Positions 34,141-47,190 are shown, counted from the stretch's first letter. The stretch is 64,000 nucleotides of DNA from Lunularia cruciata (GCA_948567375.1 OX419755.1:23638517-23702516); one strand, 5' to 3'. The notes: generated by a model not told the origin, from the sequence alone. Numbers and translations are program-made.

Positions 34141-34850
34141 TTGAAGCAAAAATCAGAGGTCTTCTCTATCTTTAAACAATGGAAGGTGATGAAGGAGAAA
34201 CAAAATGGAAGGAAAGTGATGTGTTTGAGATCTGATAATGGTGGAGAATACAAATCTGGAGAGTTTGATAGATATTGTAAGAGTGAAGGGATAATTCATC
34301 ACTTTACCATACTGGGTACCCCTCAACAAAATGGTGTGGCAGAGGGATAAATTGTACAATCTTGGAGAAAGCAAGAAGCATGTTAAGCAATGCCGGATTG
34401 GAGAAAAGTTTTTGGGAAAAAGCTATAAATACGGCTTGTCATTTGGTAAACATTTCTCCCCCTACTTCTATTGAGTGTAAGACACCTATGGAAAAATGGA
34501 CTGGTTGGCATGTTGATTACTCTTCAATTAGAGTGTTTGGATGCATAGCTTATGTTCATATTCAACAAGAACAAAGGACGAAGTTAGATCCCAAATCTAG
34601 AAAATGTATATTATTGGGATATGAGAAGGATACAAAGGGATATAGATTATGGGATCCAGGAAGGTGTTGTCTTGTTGTGAGTAGGGATGTAGTTTTTGAT
34701 GAGACTAGTATAATGAAGACTATTACTATAGAAAAGAAAAAACAAACTCAATCAGATTTTGTTAAGATATATATTGAAGACATCTCACCTCTTGTAGATC
34801 TACCAAGTGAACCAATAGAAGAGCAAAGTCCAGAAGTGATTCATGAATGA
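34141..34850 (+). pseudogene. Copia integrase core and C-terminal region
   Basis: Frame 34141-34350 has LRSDNGGEYKSGEFDRYC (second catalytic Asp) and TPQQNGVAE (catalytic Glu). A TAA and frame change near 34348 precede 34362-34850, which continues with LEKARSMLSNAGLEKSFWEKA, the YVHIQQEQRTKLDPKSRKCILLGY motif and a region linking to the RT. Catalytic residues are present, but the reading is interrupted. Confidence 0.85.
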
Positions 34851-35873
34851 AGATATCCAAATAGGGATAGAAAGCCTCCAAAGAGATTTGATGATTCATT
34901 TGTAGCTTATGCTCTTCTTACGGAGAATGGTGAGTCTTCTTCATATGAAGAGGCAATGCAAGATCAAGAGTGTCAAAAGTGGTATTGTGCAATAGACAAG
35001 GAGATGAAGTCTTTGGTCAAAGAACAAACATGGAGACTTGAAAAATTGCCTATGGGAAAGAAGGTAATTGGTTGCAGATGGATATTCTGGACAAAGGAAG
35101 GACATTTCTGAAGATCGATACAAGCAAGGCTTGTAACAAAGGGTTATAGCCAAAAAGAAGGTATTGACTTTAATGAGATTTTTTCACCAATGGTAAAAAT
35201 CTCTTCAATTCGTGCACTATTGGCAATAGTTGCATTGCATAACTTGGAGTTGGAGCAACTAGATGTTACAACTGCTTTTTTACATGGAGAATTGGAGGAG
35301 GAGATTTACATGCATCAACCTGAAGGTTTTGTGGTACCAAAGAACCAGAACCTGGTTTGCAGGTTACAAAAGTCTTTATATGGACTAAACCAAAGTCCAA
35401 GACTTTGGTACATGGACTTTGATGCTTCCATGTTGAAGCATGGATATAATAGAAGTGAATCAGATTATGTACCTCAAGAAGCTACATGGACCTAGAGTAT
35501 TTGATTTAATCATCATGGTACTATATGTGGATGATATGCTATTATTGCGGAGGATATTGTTGAGGTGGAGAAATTGAAAGCACAACTTGGTAAGGAGTTT
35601 GATGTGAAGGACTTGGGTTCTTCAAAGACGGTGCTTGGGATTGAAATCCAACAGGACAGGAGCAAGGGAAAGTTATGGATATCTCAAAAGAGATGCTTGG
35701 AAAAATTACTTGCTTGGTTTGGCATGGAGAAAGCAAAACCAGTGAACACTCCAATGGCAAGTCATTTCAGGATATCATTGGAGCAATGTCCATCAAATGA
35801 GGAGGAGAGAAAAGAAATGTCAAATATTCTTTATGCTAGTGCTATTGGGATTTTAATGTATGCTATGGTCTGA
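34851..35873 (+). pseudogene. Copia reverse transcriptase
   Basis: Fragments in order: GCRWIFWTKEG (35071-35103) followed by a TGA; the frame 35190-35495 with [20 protein letters not shown] (first catalytic Asp in DVTTAFL) and [13 protein letters not shown]; then LYVDDMLL (35522-35545), the YVDD palm motif, just after a frame break; then 35565-35873 with FDVKDLGSSKTVLGIEI and NTPMASHF. All landmark motifs of copia RT are visible, but at least three lesions separate them. Confidence 0.85.
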
Positions 35874-36029
35874 CTAGACCATACATCTCATATGCTGTGA
35901 GTATGGTGAGTAGATATATGACAAATCCAAGGAAACAACATTGGGAAGTTGTGAAGTGGATACTTTGTTACTTGAAAGGGACTATAAATATTGGCATTAC
36001 CTTTGAAGTGGAGAAGGACTGAGAAGGAG

Positions 36030-36483
36030 GAAATACAGGTATGTAGATTCTGATTTTGCCAGAGACTTGGATAAGAGAAGGTCTACAACAAGATTTGTTT
36101 TAACACTTGTTGGTGGTGCAGTAAGTTGAAAGTATACTCTCCAATCTATTGTTGCTCTTTCTACTATAGAGGCGAATAAGAGAAGGTCTACAACAAGATT
36201 TGTTTTTACACTTGTTGGTGGTGCAGTAAGTTGGAAGTATACTCTCCAATCTATTGTTGCTCTTTCTACTATAGAGGCGGAATATATGGCAACAACTGAG
36301 GCTGCAAAAGAGGAAATATGGCTACAAAGATTAGCCAAGTATGTAAGACTCCCTAACATGAAGTCCACATTGATTTGTGATAGCCAAAGCACTATTCACT
36401 TGGCCATGAATCAAGTATATCATTCAAGGACAAAGCATATTGACACAAAGGAGGTAAGGACTCAAAAGTTCAGGAGTTTCTAG
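36030..36483 (+). pseudogene. Copia RNase H with internal 105-bp duplication
   Basis: After a GDSDFA-like start (YRYVDSDFARDLDKRRS, about 36031-36082), the AGGAVSW..LQSIVALSTIEAEY segment is present twice because of a 105-bp direct duplication (36071-36175 and 36176-36280). EYMATTEAAKEEIWLQRL, CDSQSTIHLA and HSRTKHIDTKE complete the fold. The duplication keeps frame (35 codons). Homology ends near 36480. Confidence 0.85.
36071..36280. repeat. 105-bp in-frame tandem duplication in RNase H
   Basis: ATAAGAGAAGGTCTACAACA starts at 36071 and 36176. The copies differ by only about three bases, so the event is recent relative to the element's other lesions. Confidence 0.95.
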
Positions 36484-36520
36484 AACGTACTGTCCGCCCT
36501 GGAGGCGGGAGTGGGGTTCA

Positions 36521-39504
36521 AATTAGGGGTCCAGCACATCGATTACAATGAGCAAAGGAACTTGAATGTCAGTATCAAAGCTCCTAATTTCTTCATAATG
36601 GCTTTAGACTATACTATATGTCCACGCTGTTCCTTTAACCATCAAGAACGTTGATGCACTCTGCTAATACAGGCAACAAGCTTCAATAACATCCATCAAG
36701 AGTCGTAGAATTCACTAGCAGAATCTTGGAAGAAACATCACGACATTCTCCTGCATTGTTTCGGTGTTCCTGTTATCACACTCAGAACGTTTGGAAGATC
36801 TAGGATAGAGAAACTTGAGTATTAAATGCAACTATTCATCTGATACACTACCACTACGGACCCAAGTTGCCTTGGAGCTTCTGAAACTCTGAAGGCTGTA
36901 ACCAGATCGACTTCTTGCGATATTGGTAAGCAGATAAGCATTCAATTGGCTTTCCTAATATTCATGTAATATGTGCTCTGAAGAAACAATGAGTGACTGT
37001 ACTACATCTGAGTGCAAGTACTGCAAGATATAAGTAACAGATGGTGGAGTGACACTGAAGCACAAAGAGAATTGTGATTATCTTTGAGTTCTGCAGTGAA
37101 AAGGGGAGTAAATCGATATCTTCACTGATCCATTCGCCTCGCCCCGGCAGGGCTACCGTCACTACAAACCCGATCTAGATGCTGTCACAGTTGTAGGCTT
37201 TGAAGACCATCCTTCATTTCAAGACGTGCATGAGAGGAACTGATTGCCTCAAAAATAAGGTACTCTCGAGCTTCCACTAATGACACCAACGATTCTTTCG
37301 ACATTAGGAGAATAACCATTAAAATTGAGGAGGCTCTAGGAACTCTGGAGGACCAAGAGCTTTGCATTATGCTGTACAAGCATCTTAAAACTGATGAATA
37401 GAGAAGTTCAAAGAAATTCACTACGGAGCTCCTTTGTAAGCACCGAGCGAAAGCAGTCAAACAACGCGACATCGAAAATGTGAAAATTTTGGATCCCAGA
37501 AACTGCAACCAGAAATTACCATCACCCAACTCTCAAGGAAGTGACACTGTTGGAGAAGTGGATGAGTTTGGACAACTTCGGACCAGCACAAAGAACACTT
37601 AGCAAACCGAGCGCCATCCAAACATAAACGAGTAAAATCAAACCGTAAACAGGGTTATCATCCGGGGCACCAAACGGTGCAATTTCACTGCTCACTAACA
37701 AGAAAACAAGGTTTAGGGCACTTACCGTGCCACTCAGAACGTCCAGATTTTACTCGAACACACTCAAAACACACAATCCGAAAGGACGCAGTACTTCCCG
37801 TAATGGCAAGGTAACATATAACAAAGTGGCAATGGTCTCGAATGATTGTGAAGTTAGTTACTGTGATTGGATACACTTCATATCGGGAACCCATCGTAGA
37901 AATGAATAGGTTAGGAGAAGGAACTGCTGCAGCTCAACAAAGATAGAGACCTGCTGGCGTCTGCCATCCGTTAGACAACACGAGGTGCTGTGAAGAGACA
38001 TCCCATCCCGGACATCCAGACAGATTGACAAATTGCGCATTCACAATAAAGGAACTTTGATTATCTTTTAATTTTCATCAATTCTAGTGAGCTTCGTGAC
38101 ATGAATAATATCACCGTTTACTTCTATTATTGTAAAAGAAAGTGTTACAAAACTGTCAGATATCCATCATTAATGAGTCTTATTCATAAGTTTCTCAACA
38201 AGAAGAGAAAACTAACAATAGGTGCAACGTCTTGTACATGAATATGAATATGTATGCACTGGAATATTTACTCATTTTATGCAATAGCAAATTCACAGTT
38301 CAATTTTGCTTTTAAGGAATGTGCATATAGTTACCACTTTATATAAACATCGGTAAGTTTTCGTAGAGTGAAGACATTCGAGGTTACCTTGCTTTAACGA
38401 AGACAAACATTTCCACTCCACTACTCCCCTGAAAAATTCACCAGCAAGATTTAAAGGTGAAAAAGTACCAGAATTAGTTTTGCAAACGTCACTGCTTCTC
38501 AAAGTACTGGTTCATATTCAGATTCACATAGTCTCAAAGTACTGGTGCATCACTTATCCGGATTATGGCGTTCATGTCCGTATCAGATACCACTTTTATT
38601 AGCTAATATGCGGAGAGATTTGAGTGTTAATGAACATACGAATGATCTGGACTTAAGTTGACTGTAGGCGAACGTACAACCTCTGGGCCATCCTCTCCCT
38701 GTTTGAATTGGACCTGAAGCGTTTAAAAAGAACTCATGCAAGTGACTTTCCTTTCCCTGTTTGCAGCTGCATACGTTCTCATCGGTAACTAAGAAAAAAT
38801 TCCCTTTCGTCGTCATATCTCGGTTGGGATATAGCAACAATACCGAATGTCGATTCATCGTGAATCCAAGAAAAATGTAATTTTTTGCTTTAAAGTAAAT
38901 ATCAACGTTAGTTATTTTCCAAGTTCCGCAGACAACGTAGTAATAAAGAAAAATCATGTTTTTTGATCGTTTGAGCAACATTGTTTTGCTGATAAGACGT
39001 AAAGATATCATCATATTTGATCACTGTTGCCTCCAAACTATATTACAATATCCTACAATAAACTACAAATACTTCCCTTCATCAGAGTTTTCAAACGTTT
39101 GCACAGGGATATGGTCTTAAAATCGACATGTTTCATAATCACGAGTTTTCTAAAATTTTATGCCTAATCTAAATTCGCACTGTATTACCGATCGAATGAT
39201 CGAATGCTCCCTATAGACTGTGAATGGGGACAGTAATCTCCATGTGTAAATATCCTCTGCTCAGCAGCAGTACCCCTTATGGGCAATTCTATTCTTTCTC
39301 GTACATCTCGATGCTCCGAAAAGATTATCAAGTCTCTTGAAGTGATAGATGAATTTCTTCATCAAGTCGTACCACTTGATTTTTCTTAATACTTCACCAC
39401 TTCCCTGCTGCTGCTCGAGAATGAACTTCGAAATTTCCACCTTAATGATCACGGTGATCAACCATGAAAGCATGGAGCCAATGACTGGACATCACTCAAG
39501 AAAC
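36521..39504. other. Intergenic sequence; unrecognised open frames
   Basis: The longest frames, 37185-37529 (114 aa, minus) and 38583-39014 (143 aa, minus), have no recognisable domain, signal or codon pattern that persuades me they are genes. No repeats of note and no RNA gene were seen. Confidence 0.35.
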
Positions 39505-40428
39505 TTAGCAGCCGCAAGGCGCATGGCAGCAACAAGTGCATGCCCAGCAGGCAATCAAAGCAGCAGCCAATGCACCAGCACCTCGTCTTCTACGTCTTTC
39601 TTCCGGTACAACAGCCTTGGTGGCATAAGGCACTTGCTGCTGGTTGTTGTAATAGTAGTGGTGATGGTGATGTTTATCCGATCCACTCAGACTGCCATTT
39701 CCATCTCCGTAAGCATGAGGACCTCCCGCAACGTTAACAAATCCCTTCCCACTGCCTTCTATCTGATTTTGAGGTACACTATTGCCTACAAAACCTCCGT
39801 TATGTTGGGGTACACCGTTGCCGGTGAAACCTCCGCTTTGCTGGACCCCTCGAGGCCCATGTCCAGATCCATTCCAATTGTTAACAGGCTCTGGTGCTGA
39901 AACATACCCTACACCAGGTCCTCCTCCAACCCCGTTCATTACAGGATAGCCATCCGCAGTTCCTCCTTGATAAGAACGGGGTTGACTGCTCACGGGTACA
40001 TCTCGAGACCTGCCATCGTTGATTGCTGGGTAACCGCTCGCAGGTCCTCCTTGGTGCGATCGGGGCTGAGGTTGAGCACTATTTGCCCATGACTGCTCAG
40101 GATTGCCACCAAAATCTCTACCTTTCGTAGCTCCTCCAGCTCCAAAAGCGTTCCCTGAAGCAGCAGATCCATTCTTTCCTGCACCATCTCCATAATTGCC
40201 TCCCTTGGTAAAGTTTCCCGATCCAGCTCCAGGAGTGCTGTTGCTACCATTATAGGTGGATAGTCCATTCACTCCATTCCCCGTCTTTGCATCGACTGGA
40301 GGTACATACCCTCCGTTGTTCCTATCGTTGTTGTAAGTAGTAATGCTTCCGTTACCACCAGAACCTCCATTCTGAGAATTATAAGTAACAAGTCCTTTCC
40401 TCAAATCACTGTTTCGCTCTCCAGCCAT
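39505..40428 (-). CDS. Gly/Asn/Ser-rich protein with His/Tyr tract and Cys-rich hydrophobic tail, 307 aa
   Basis: No known family is certain. From the ATG at 40428, residues 1-245 are low in complexity: Gly, Asn, Ser and Pro with repeated TYN, QPRS(H/Y)QGG, GY(P)xxN and (G)GF(T/V)GN units. A run of five His and three Tyr sits near 258-265, and a basic ERRRRRRGA patch near 279-286 precedes a short hydrophobic ending rich in Cys (ALAAALIACWACTCCCHAPC). That ending resembles the CYSTM-type cysteine-rich tail of small stress-linked membrane proteins, and the basic patch before it fits a membrane anchor. The arrangement also resembles metal-binding or cell-wall-associated Gly-rich proteins. The ORF is intact, and its biased composition argues that it is real; the opposite-strand frame at 39349-39900 is its shadow. 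Confidence 0.65.
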   Translation of the reverse strand: MAGERNSDLRKGLVTYNSQNGGSGGNGSITTYNNDRNNGGYVPPVDAKTGNGVNGLSTYNGSNSTPGAGSGNFTKGGNYGDGAGKNGSAASGNAFGAGGATKGRDFGGNPEQSWANSAQPQPRSHQGGPASGYPAINDGRSRDVPVSSQPRSYQGGTADGYPVMNGVGGGPGVGYVSAPEPVNNWNGSGHGPRGVQQSGGFTGNGVPQHNGGFVGNSVPQNQIEGSGKGFVNVAGGPHAYGDGNGSLSGSDKHHHHHYYYNNQQQVPYATKAVVPEERRRRRGAGALAAALIACWACTCCCHAPCGC

Positions 40429-41639
40429 AATTCCTTGAAAATGTACTACTGATCACTCCCGAATGCTAAATTCAACCTATAGGCTTGTGAACTCGCAACT
40501 TCCTCCCACTCTCCACAAATACTTTGAAAAAGTGATATTGCAATTCCGATTTCTCGTCAATGGAGGGAACAAAACTTGATTGATCAAATGCACTTTCTCC
40601 TATCTTTTAATAGGATGTCTACCTCGATCCACAATCTTCAGAACTGTCTGAGTTCCAGATTTACTTGCTCTACGCTCTTATATTGCGGTCGATAGGGGAA
40701 GCATTCCACCGATTCAGCGCGTCAGATGTCAAGGAATGGACACGTGAATCTGTTGCAATTTCTTCGAATTCTCCTCTCCTGCCACCAGTAGACGTTACTG
40801 GAAAACAGAGTCAGCACATTTCACTTTATTCTCCGGTCCAGCAAACGAAACTGCAGATATAAATCTTTAACTGCTGGTTTCTCTTAAAATTCACGTAGGA
40901 AAAGTTAGTTGTTCAATGAATCTACGATGCTTTTCTCTCGCTTTGACACCACTCCAGGTTCTCATTCTAAAATGTTAGCATTCAGACGGGCTGTAGCCGG
41001 TGGAAGCTGAGGAGGTGACAAGTGTAGATAGTCCTTAAGTGTCGGGTGTCGCAGTTCTCTCTCTGGACAGCATATGCCGCAGGGTAACTCGTTTAAAATT
41101 GTCACAGCCACGAACGCAAGGCAAGAATCTCTCTTGCCACGTAATCGAACGCTGATATATGCGGCAGCCTACAAAATTTTGGCTTTGTTTAATGTCGCTG
41201 CTATGTAAACAGTGATTGAAGAAAGCTATCGTATCTTTCTGCACAAAATCGAAGCTCCTAGTATTGTTGTCACGCTTTTAGTCAAGCTTTCTTTGCGTGG
41301 AAGCATAGAACGTAAGCACGTCGTATGGGTATTGGCGGTGAGAATGCCTTTACGGTGTACTTGTTGTGTGGGGTCGTTGAAGAATGTATGTGACAGGCAA
41401 GCAAATCTTGTTTTGCTACGAGTTATTAAAAAAGTGTAAGATAGAACTGCTACTAGATCCCGTAGTAATGCTTCTCTTCTCTCTCTTTTGCAAATAGCGT
41501 GGTACGTACTCACACGTTGCGTTTAAGGAGAAGACGGTGAATCGAGAAGATCACCCAAACATAAGTAGGGGCGTAAACCACTGTTTACCAAATATGTTTT
41601 ATGTGAGTCCACTGCAGGACAAGTAAGGGATTCTGCCCT
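40429..41639. other. Upstream region of the Gly-rich gene and intergenic flank
   Basis: This should contain the minus-strand promoter of the gene ending at 40428, but no TATA box could be assigned. Short overlapping frames at 41035-41513 on both strands lack motifs. Confidence 0.35.
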
Positions 41640-44600
41640 TTAATCTTTACTTTACTAATTTACGGTGATAATTATATAAGCTCTATAGGGGCCCTCACAT
41701 ACTTCATCTTTAATGAATGAATTAGAGAATGTGTATTTAAAGGAAATGATTTCTCCTTAAGTTTAATTTCGAGAGAGTTCTTTTATTTAATTCAATATCT
41801 ACTTATGCATACTTGATATTTATTGTCTCAATGAAAGTAGAATCAAGTAAGTGTGTTAATTTAATAATCTTTTTTTTTCTAGTGATGGATATAGAGCAAT
41901 GAGGACCGTGGCCTTTCGATTAAAGGGAGATATAGAACTCATTGAATGCAAATGAGATGTAAGATATGTCTTGTAGTGATTGGACATAGTACTTTGATTT
42001 TTATTGATTATTTTATCACATTTGGTCCTCTTACCATCATCTCCACAATCTAGTGATTAAGAAGGATGATACGTATTTATCATTATATTTTCTTATATTA
42101 AATTTTGATATAAATAGATTTATTTTTTAAATATAGTGAGAATACATTTTAAAATATTAAAATACCTTTAAATTCTGAAAAAAGAAATTTTGAACTAAAA
42201 TATTCCTTAGAAAGACATAGTTCATATTATACACTTATTACCGATGCTAGTGAAAATAAGACACAAGCGCACATGGCCCCTAACACCGTTATAGATACAT
42301 GATGAACGCATTTCGTGCTTGACATTAAATCCCTAATACTGTTAAAGATAATAAAAAGTCGAGGTATGAAATTGCGTAGTTTTGTTTTACCTCAAGAGTT
42401 TAGGACTGGGGATGGTTCACTTTAGCTCAAATGAGCATTTAGATAATGAAATATTATACTATGCTGTAGTCTAATTAAGTTTTTAAAAATTCTCTGTAGA
42501 GAAAAGCCATACTGTATAACATGTACCACAGCAAGTTTAAGGTATAGACCAAAATTTATAATTTGTTACGCTAGAGTGATTTTATGCACATCTCTCATGA
42601 TGCATCATAGACTTTCTACTTATATCAACATAAAATTTTTGAATATAAACTAGCGTTGTTTGATATGGTCATAACATTTATAATTAGTTCTACCGATTTA
42701 AGATCAACCCAGGTTTTTCACCTCAATTGAGTTAATCTTCTGTAACAGCTAAAGTGGCGTCAACGATTTATTTTCTTCTCTCTCTCAATACCGTTGAATG
42801 AAAAAAACATTAGTCTGTATTTGGCTTCAGTAAATCTTATTGATTTTTAGCGAAGTTCATTGAAGCTACTTTAGCCTATCTTGGTCTTGCAGATCTTCAA
42901 CTTGTTATTTCTACACAATCTGAAATTAATAGAATCATAAATCCAAATTCTGAGAAATTTTTACATTTTAACAGATAATAAGAACAGTAAGTCCTTATTC
43001 TTGGTCCGCCATTGAATATTAGGGTTCCTCTGAAATATTTAAATCTATTATCTTAGTATAGTATTTAAATCTAAGGCAAAGTTAAGAGGATAAAACAACA
43101 AGTTGACTAATTCACAAAGAATAGAAGACAAGATAGGTCAAATAAACAGAATATTCTAGTAGAGTGTTATTTTTTAGCTATGTTATAAATTTTGAATTTG
43201 AAAAGTATGTTGAAAAATATTTATCTACGTATTTATTTACTCATATTTACATGGACTTAACTCAACCACGTTTACTCTCAAATGTTAATTGACATGGATT
43301 CAAAATATACTCAAAATGAATTAATAGTGGATTAAGTGCATGAACTTAACTCAATAAGTACCAAGCTTGTCTCTTTAGCCTTATAACTATTGGAATATAA
43401 TTGAAATTTACATGTAACCGTAATATATTGAGATCAAAAGACTTTCTAAATTTTTTTTTGTGAAATTTCTATTTACTTGATGGATAAATGTGGTTTCAAG
43501 ATCTAATCTTTGGAAAAGAATATACCCTATTATCTACAATGCTTTTTCTATTGCTCCTTTTGCACTTAGTGCAAAAAGTACAAAAACATTTCAAATTACT
43601 GATAGATAAGGTTAAATAAGTTAATTTTGACTTAAATTATTTTATTGATATAAATTAGAATATAAATTTCATTTCTAAATATATTAAAGTATACGGAGAA
43701 GAAATATGTGATTTTAAACATGACAAGTGTTAAGTTCTTGCACAAACAATCAAATTGCACATATAATTGTATATACAATGAATGATTTATAGGGCTCATT
43801 GCTTTCTTGTATATAAAGCAAGAGATTCCTAAATGCATTCTATTCTAGAAAGAATTCTTTTGCATTATCTAAGTGTCCTCATACTTGCTGATTGGGATTC
43901 ACAACACTTTATGAGACTTAAACTTATCTTACCTGCAGCTTTTAAGGTCAAATGCATCTTCCTATTGTGCTGAGCAACTTTTTAAAGACTTTGTATTGTT
44001 GATTATGGTAAGGTAAAAAACCTAGACTCCTCGTAGAAACTGAGATCCTTATTGTAAAATAAAATAAGATAGAGTTAAATTCATGAGGATTAAAATCAAA
44101 ACTAATGCGTATAAAGTTGCTAAATATTCCATGTACTAATAATAATCGTAACATGGTTGTATTTAGATATCATGATTATATATCCTGCACTCACTACAAG
44201 AAAATATTTATTTATTTGAGAATTTGAATAAAAATGTATTTAAAAAGTAGAAAATAAAAATTGAACTTTTATTTACTAAGTTGAGAATATAATTGAAAAA
44301 TATTAGGATATTGGTCTTATAATACTCAACCATATTTAGATAATCATGTTATATATTGACATGAATTATATATTTTTATGAATTATATTGAATAAAAATA
44401 ATAATTGAATAAAATTGATAAAATGCAAGTTGATAATAACAAAACAGGAAGATCTCATATGATTATGATTGAGTGTAAGATCACCATATCAAAAAGAATT
44501 AAGAACATACTTGACAACTCTAATGATCTGCAATGTTACACTGACATGAGAAACTCCAAAAGAAATGCAAGGGAAAAAATTAATAAAAATACAAGGTTTC

Positions 44601-46085
44601 ATTCCTCAATACTAAGATGCCACAAAGGAGAATCTAGTCTTTATTATATAGCACAGAGTATCCCCAGGAAGCTACATCGTTGGATTAAATACATGGATTG
44701 GTGACATGTCATGGATTGCACTATTTGGTCGGTCAAACAAGTTTACAAAAGAGAATATTTGGAGAATCTTCTTGTAAGAAGCTCAAAACAGTATAAGTGA
44801 GATACCATTGGAAAGGTCTTGACAAGGCAAGCAAGGGGGAGAAGACAACACTCTTTTTCCCCAAGAGGGAAAACAAGTTTTATTTTTCAAGGCTTAATTC
44901 TTTTGTTTAGGTCTTTGAAATTGGTTGTGAAGTTTTGAAGTTGGTTTTAGCCTTTGCCAATGGGGGAAGTACTCTGTTGGAGACATTTATTTTTAATTTA
45001 TTTAGATTATCATATATAATATCCTTAAATTTATACCAAGCCAATTTACACTTCTAGATTGATAATGTGTCTAGCTAATAGTATTAGATCATCCTAACGT
45101 AAAGGTAGTTTAAAGATAAACATGCCTTGTATGTTTAGAACAAAGATTATTATTCAATTGAAACTAGGGACCCAATTTTAGGTTGTAATTTCTGAGGGTG
45201 TTTATTTTCAGATTTTATGAAAAAGCTATGAGGATAAGTTTACTTCCGTATAAGGTATTAGGATAGGTTTTGGTAAAGATCACCAACTCCAAAAATGAAT
45301 AAGATCATAAAATAAATTTCAGAAACTAAGAGAAATCAGAAAAAAAAAATCACTATAAAATTTGATTACTTGCAAAAAAGGAATTAATACATCAAGAAGA
45401 GGATATCTCCCCTCCCAAGACCAGTTCCCTTGAACAATTACGATTTTATTTCTACTAAATGTGGTCATATATATAATGAATATATTCAAAAAATAATTAT
45501 AATTATATCCAATTACCAAATTAAGATAGATAATTTTATTTAATATTAAATTTAATAAAAATAAAAATGATATAAATTATTTTATACATATTCATCAATC
45601 TATTAGTTGTTGATTAATTTAATTTTGATATGTAATATATCTATTGATCTATGGAAAATAAAATTTCATATTAATAATTTAATATATAATATTCTGTATA
45701 TTTGAGATATCATGATATATTTTTCGTTTTACATCATAGAAAAAAGTATAAATAAATAATTTATTATTATCATATTTTATTTCTCGGAAATTACAATTAT
45801 AAAATTAAAATCCTATATATATGAAAATATTTTTTCCCATTTTTTACCCTCTTCTTTTGCACCATTTAAATTAAAGTAAATTCAAATACAAATTTAGTCT
45901 TTCCTTGTCAATAAAAGCTTTCATAATAATAAATAGCTCTAAATTATTTATATTTTGAAAGATAAACTGGAAATTTTTGATATAGAAAAACTTATAATTT
46001 ATTTGTGGACACTTAACAAGTTATATTATTTATGTATTTGAATTGTATATGTGAGAGAAAGATAAAAGCTAGATATATAGATAAT
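41640..46085. other. AT-rich block of unknown origin
   Basis: Composition shifts sharply: long A/T words with few CG dinucleotides, flanked on both sides by ordinary sequence. Open frames such as 44405-44704 (99 aa, Lys/Asn/Ile-rich) and 43632-43838 reflect this composition and have no motif. A GCCAATGGGGGAAG tract followed by TGTTGGAGACATT near 44955-44985 looks like a copia polypurine tract plus LTR start, so part may be an old copia element. I did not recognise plastid or mitochondrial genes. Confidence 0.5.
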
Positions 46086-46911
46086 GACCGCAAGAATACT
46101 TAGGTGAAGGTGGTCGTCTTCGTCAGAGGAGCCCACGGTAGTAACCATCTTCTCGGCTCGTTATTCTGCCAGTTGCTCCCGTATCGAATGCCATCGCTGG
46201 TAGGGGATTTATTTTTTCTATCTTTTCTCTTACCTTATGTAGTTGCTTTTATGTATCCAACTTGTTTTTGCAATTAATGAAAACCTAGGCAATCAAATAG
46301 GGTAAGGATTTGATTTCCTGGGGGTTGCGATCGGAATTGCGATGAGAAGTTTGAGGGGTTATGATTGGAATTACACCTAGTTTTGCTGATGGTTACCTTC
46401 ACTGCGTAATAGAGCCACCTAGGAACCCCTCTAGATAAGCTAGCCGAGCGAGATCAATTGATTGCAGTTGGAGAAGTGAGGTGGAGTAGGTACAAAAACA
46501 ACCCGAGAGATCTACATATTTCACAGCTCGCTCGTCGCAGGAAGAAACATGAAGCAACTGAAAATTGGCCAACATGTACATTGATTTGCTGTTGTTCGTA
46601 TCAACCCGTCTTGGAATCCTTTTTCCTATCATCGTCCGTATATCATCTGTCTATTTGGAGCGAGTGATGAGGGATTACCGAATTAGTGCTTACAGGGATT
46701 ACTGAGACGGATCCGGGATGGGAGGCATTAATGGGACTGAAGGTATCGCCATCTAAGTTACGGATTATAGGGATGTCCAAGACTGAAAGCATCCATTGTC
46801 CAAAGTTTTCATATTAAGGAAGTCAGATTGATCAAGCCTAAAGCAGATGTTGTTGACGGGAATGGAGAGGAGTGCATATGGCAGTAAGTTGAGGGAGTCA
46901 GAAGGTGTGGT

Positions 46912-47190
46912 GTGGAGAAACTAAGGAGGTTGAGGAAAAAGACACCACGAACCTAGCCATGAATTGACCCGATTTGGCATGCCAGTGATCAGCGAGATGG
47001 ATTTTAAGCACTATCTGGCCTTTTCTGGGAGTTGGGATTGGACGAGAATGTAGCGGTGAGGAACTAAGGAGTTCGAGGAAAGAGGACACCACGAACCTTG
47101 CTATGAATTGACCTGATTTGGCATGCCATTGATCAACGAGATAGACTTTACGCACTGTCTGGCCTGTTTGGGAGTTGGGATTGGATGAGG
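46912..47190. repeat. Tandem duplication, unit about 144 bp, two copies
   Basis: GACACCACGAACCT occurs at 46941 and 47085. Downstream TGAATTGACCYGATTTGGCA and GGGAGTTGGGATTGGA are also doubled. About 10% of positions differ. Confidence 0.9.

Noticed and set aside
37185-37529. 114-aa minus-strand open frame
   Set aside because: No domain, no supporting context, and composition consistent with chance.
38583-39014. 143-aa minus-strand open frame
   Set aside because: Longest unassigned frame in its region, but no motif or plausible signal; not supported as a gene.
39349-39900. 183-aa plus-strand open frame
   Set aside because: Shadow of the Gly/Asn-rich gene on the minus strand.
44192-44207. 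CACTACAAGAAAA, a typical CACTA transposon terminus, with TCTTGTAGTG at about 41969-41978
   Set aside because: The two motifs face the wrong way to bound one element (TAGTG...CACTA), no target duplicates were seen and no transposase is present.
44955-45000. Copia-like polypurine tract and LTR start in the AT-rich block
   Set aside because: No partner LTR or coding motif could be found, so no element is annotated.
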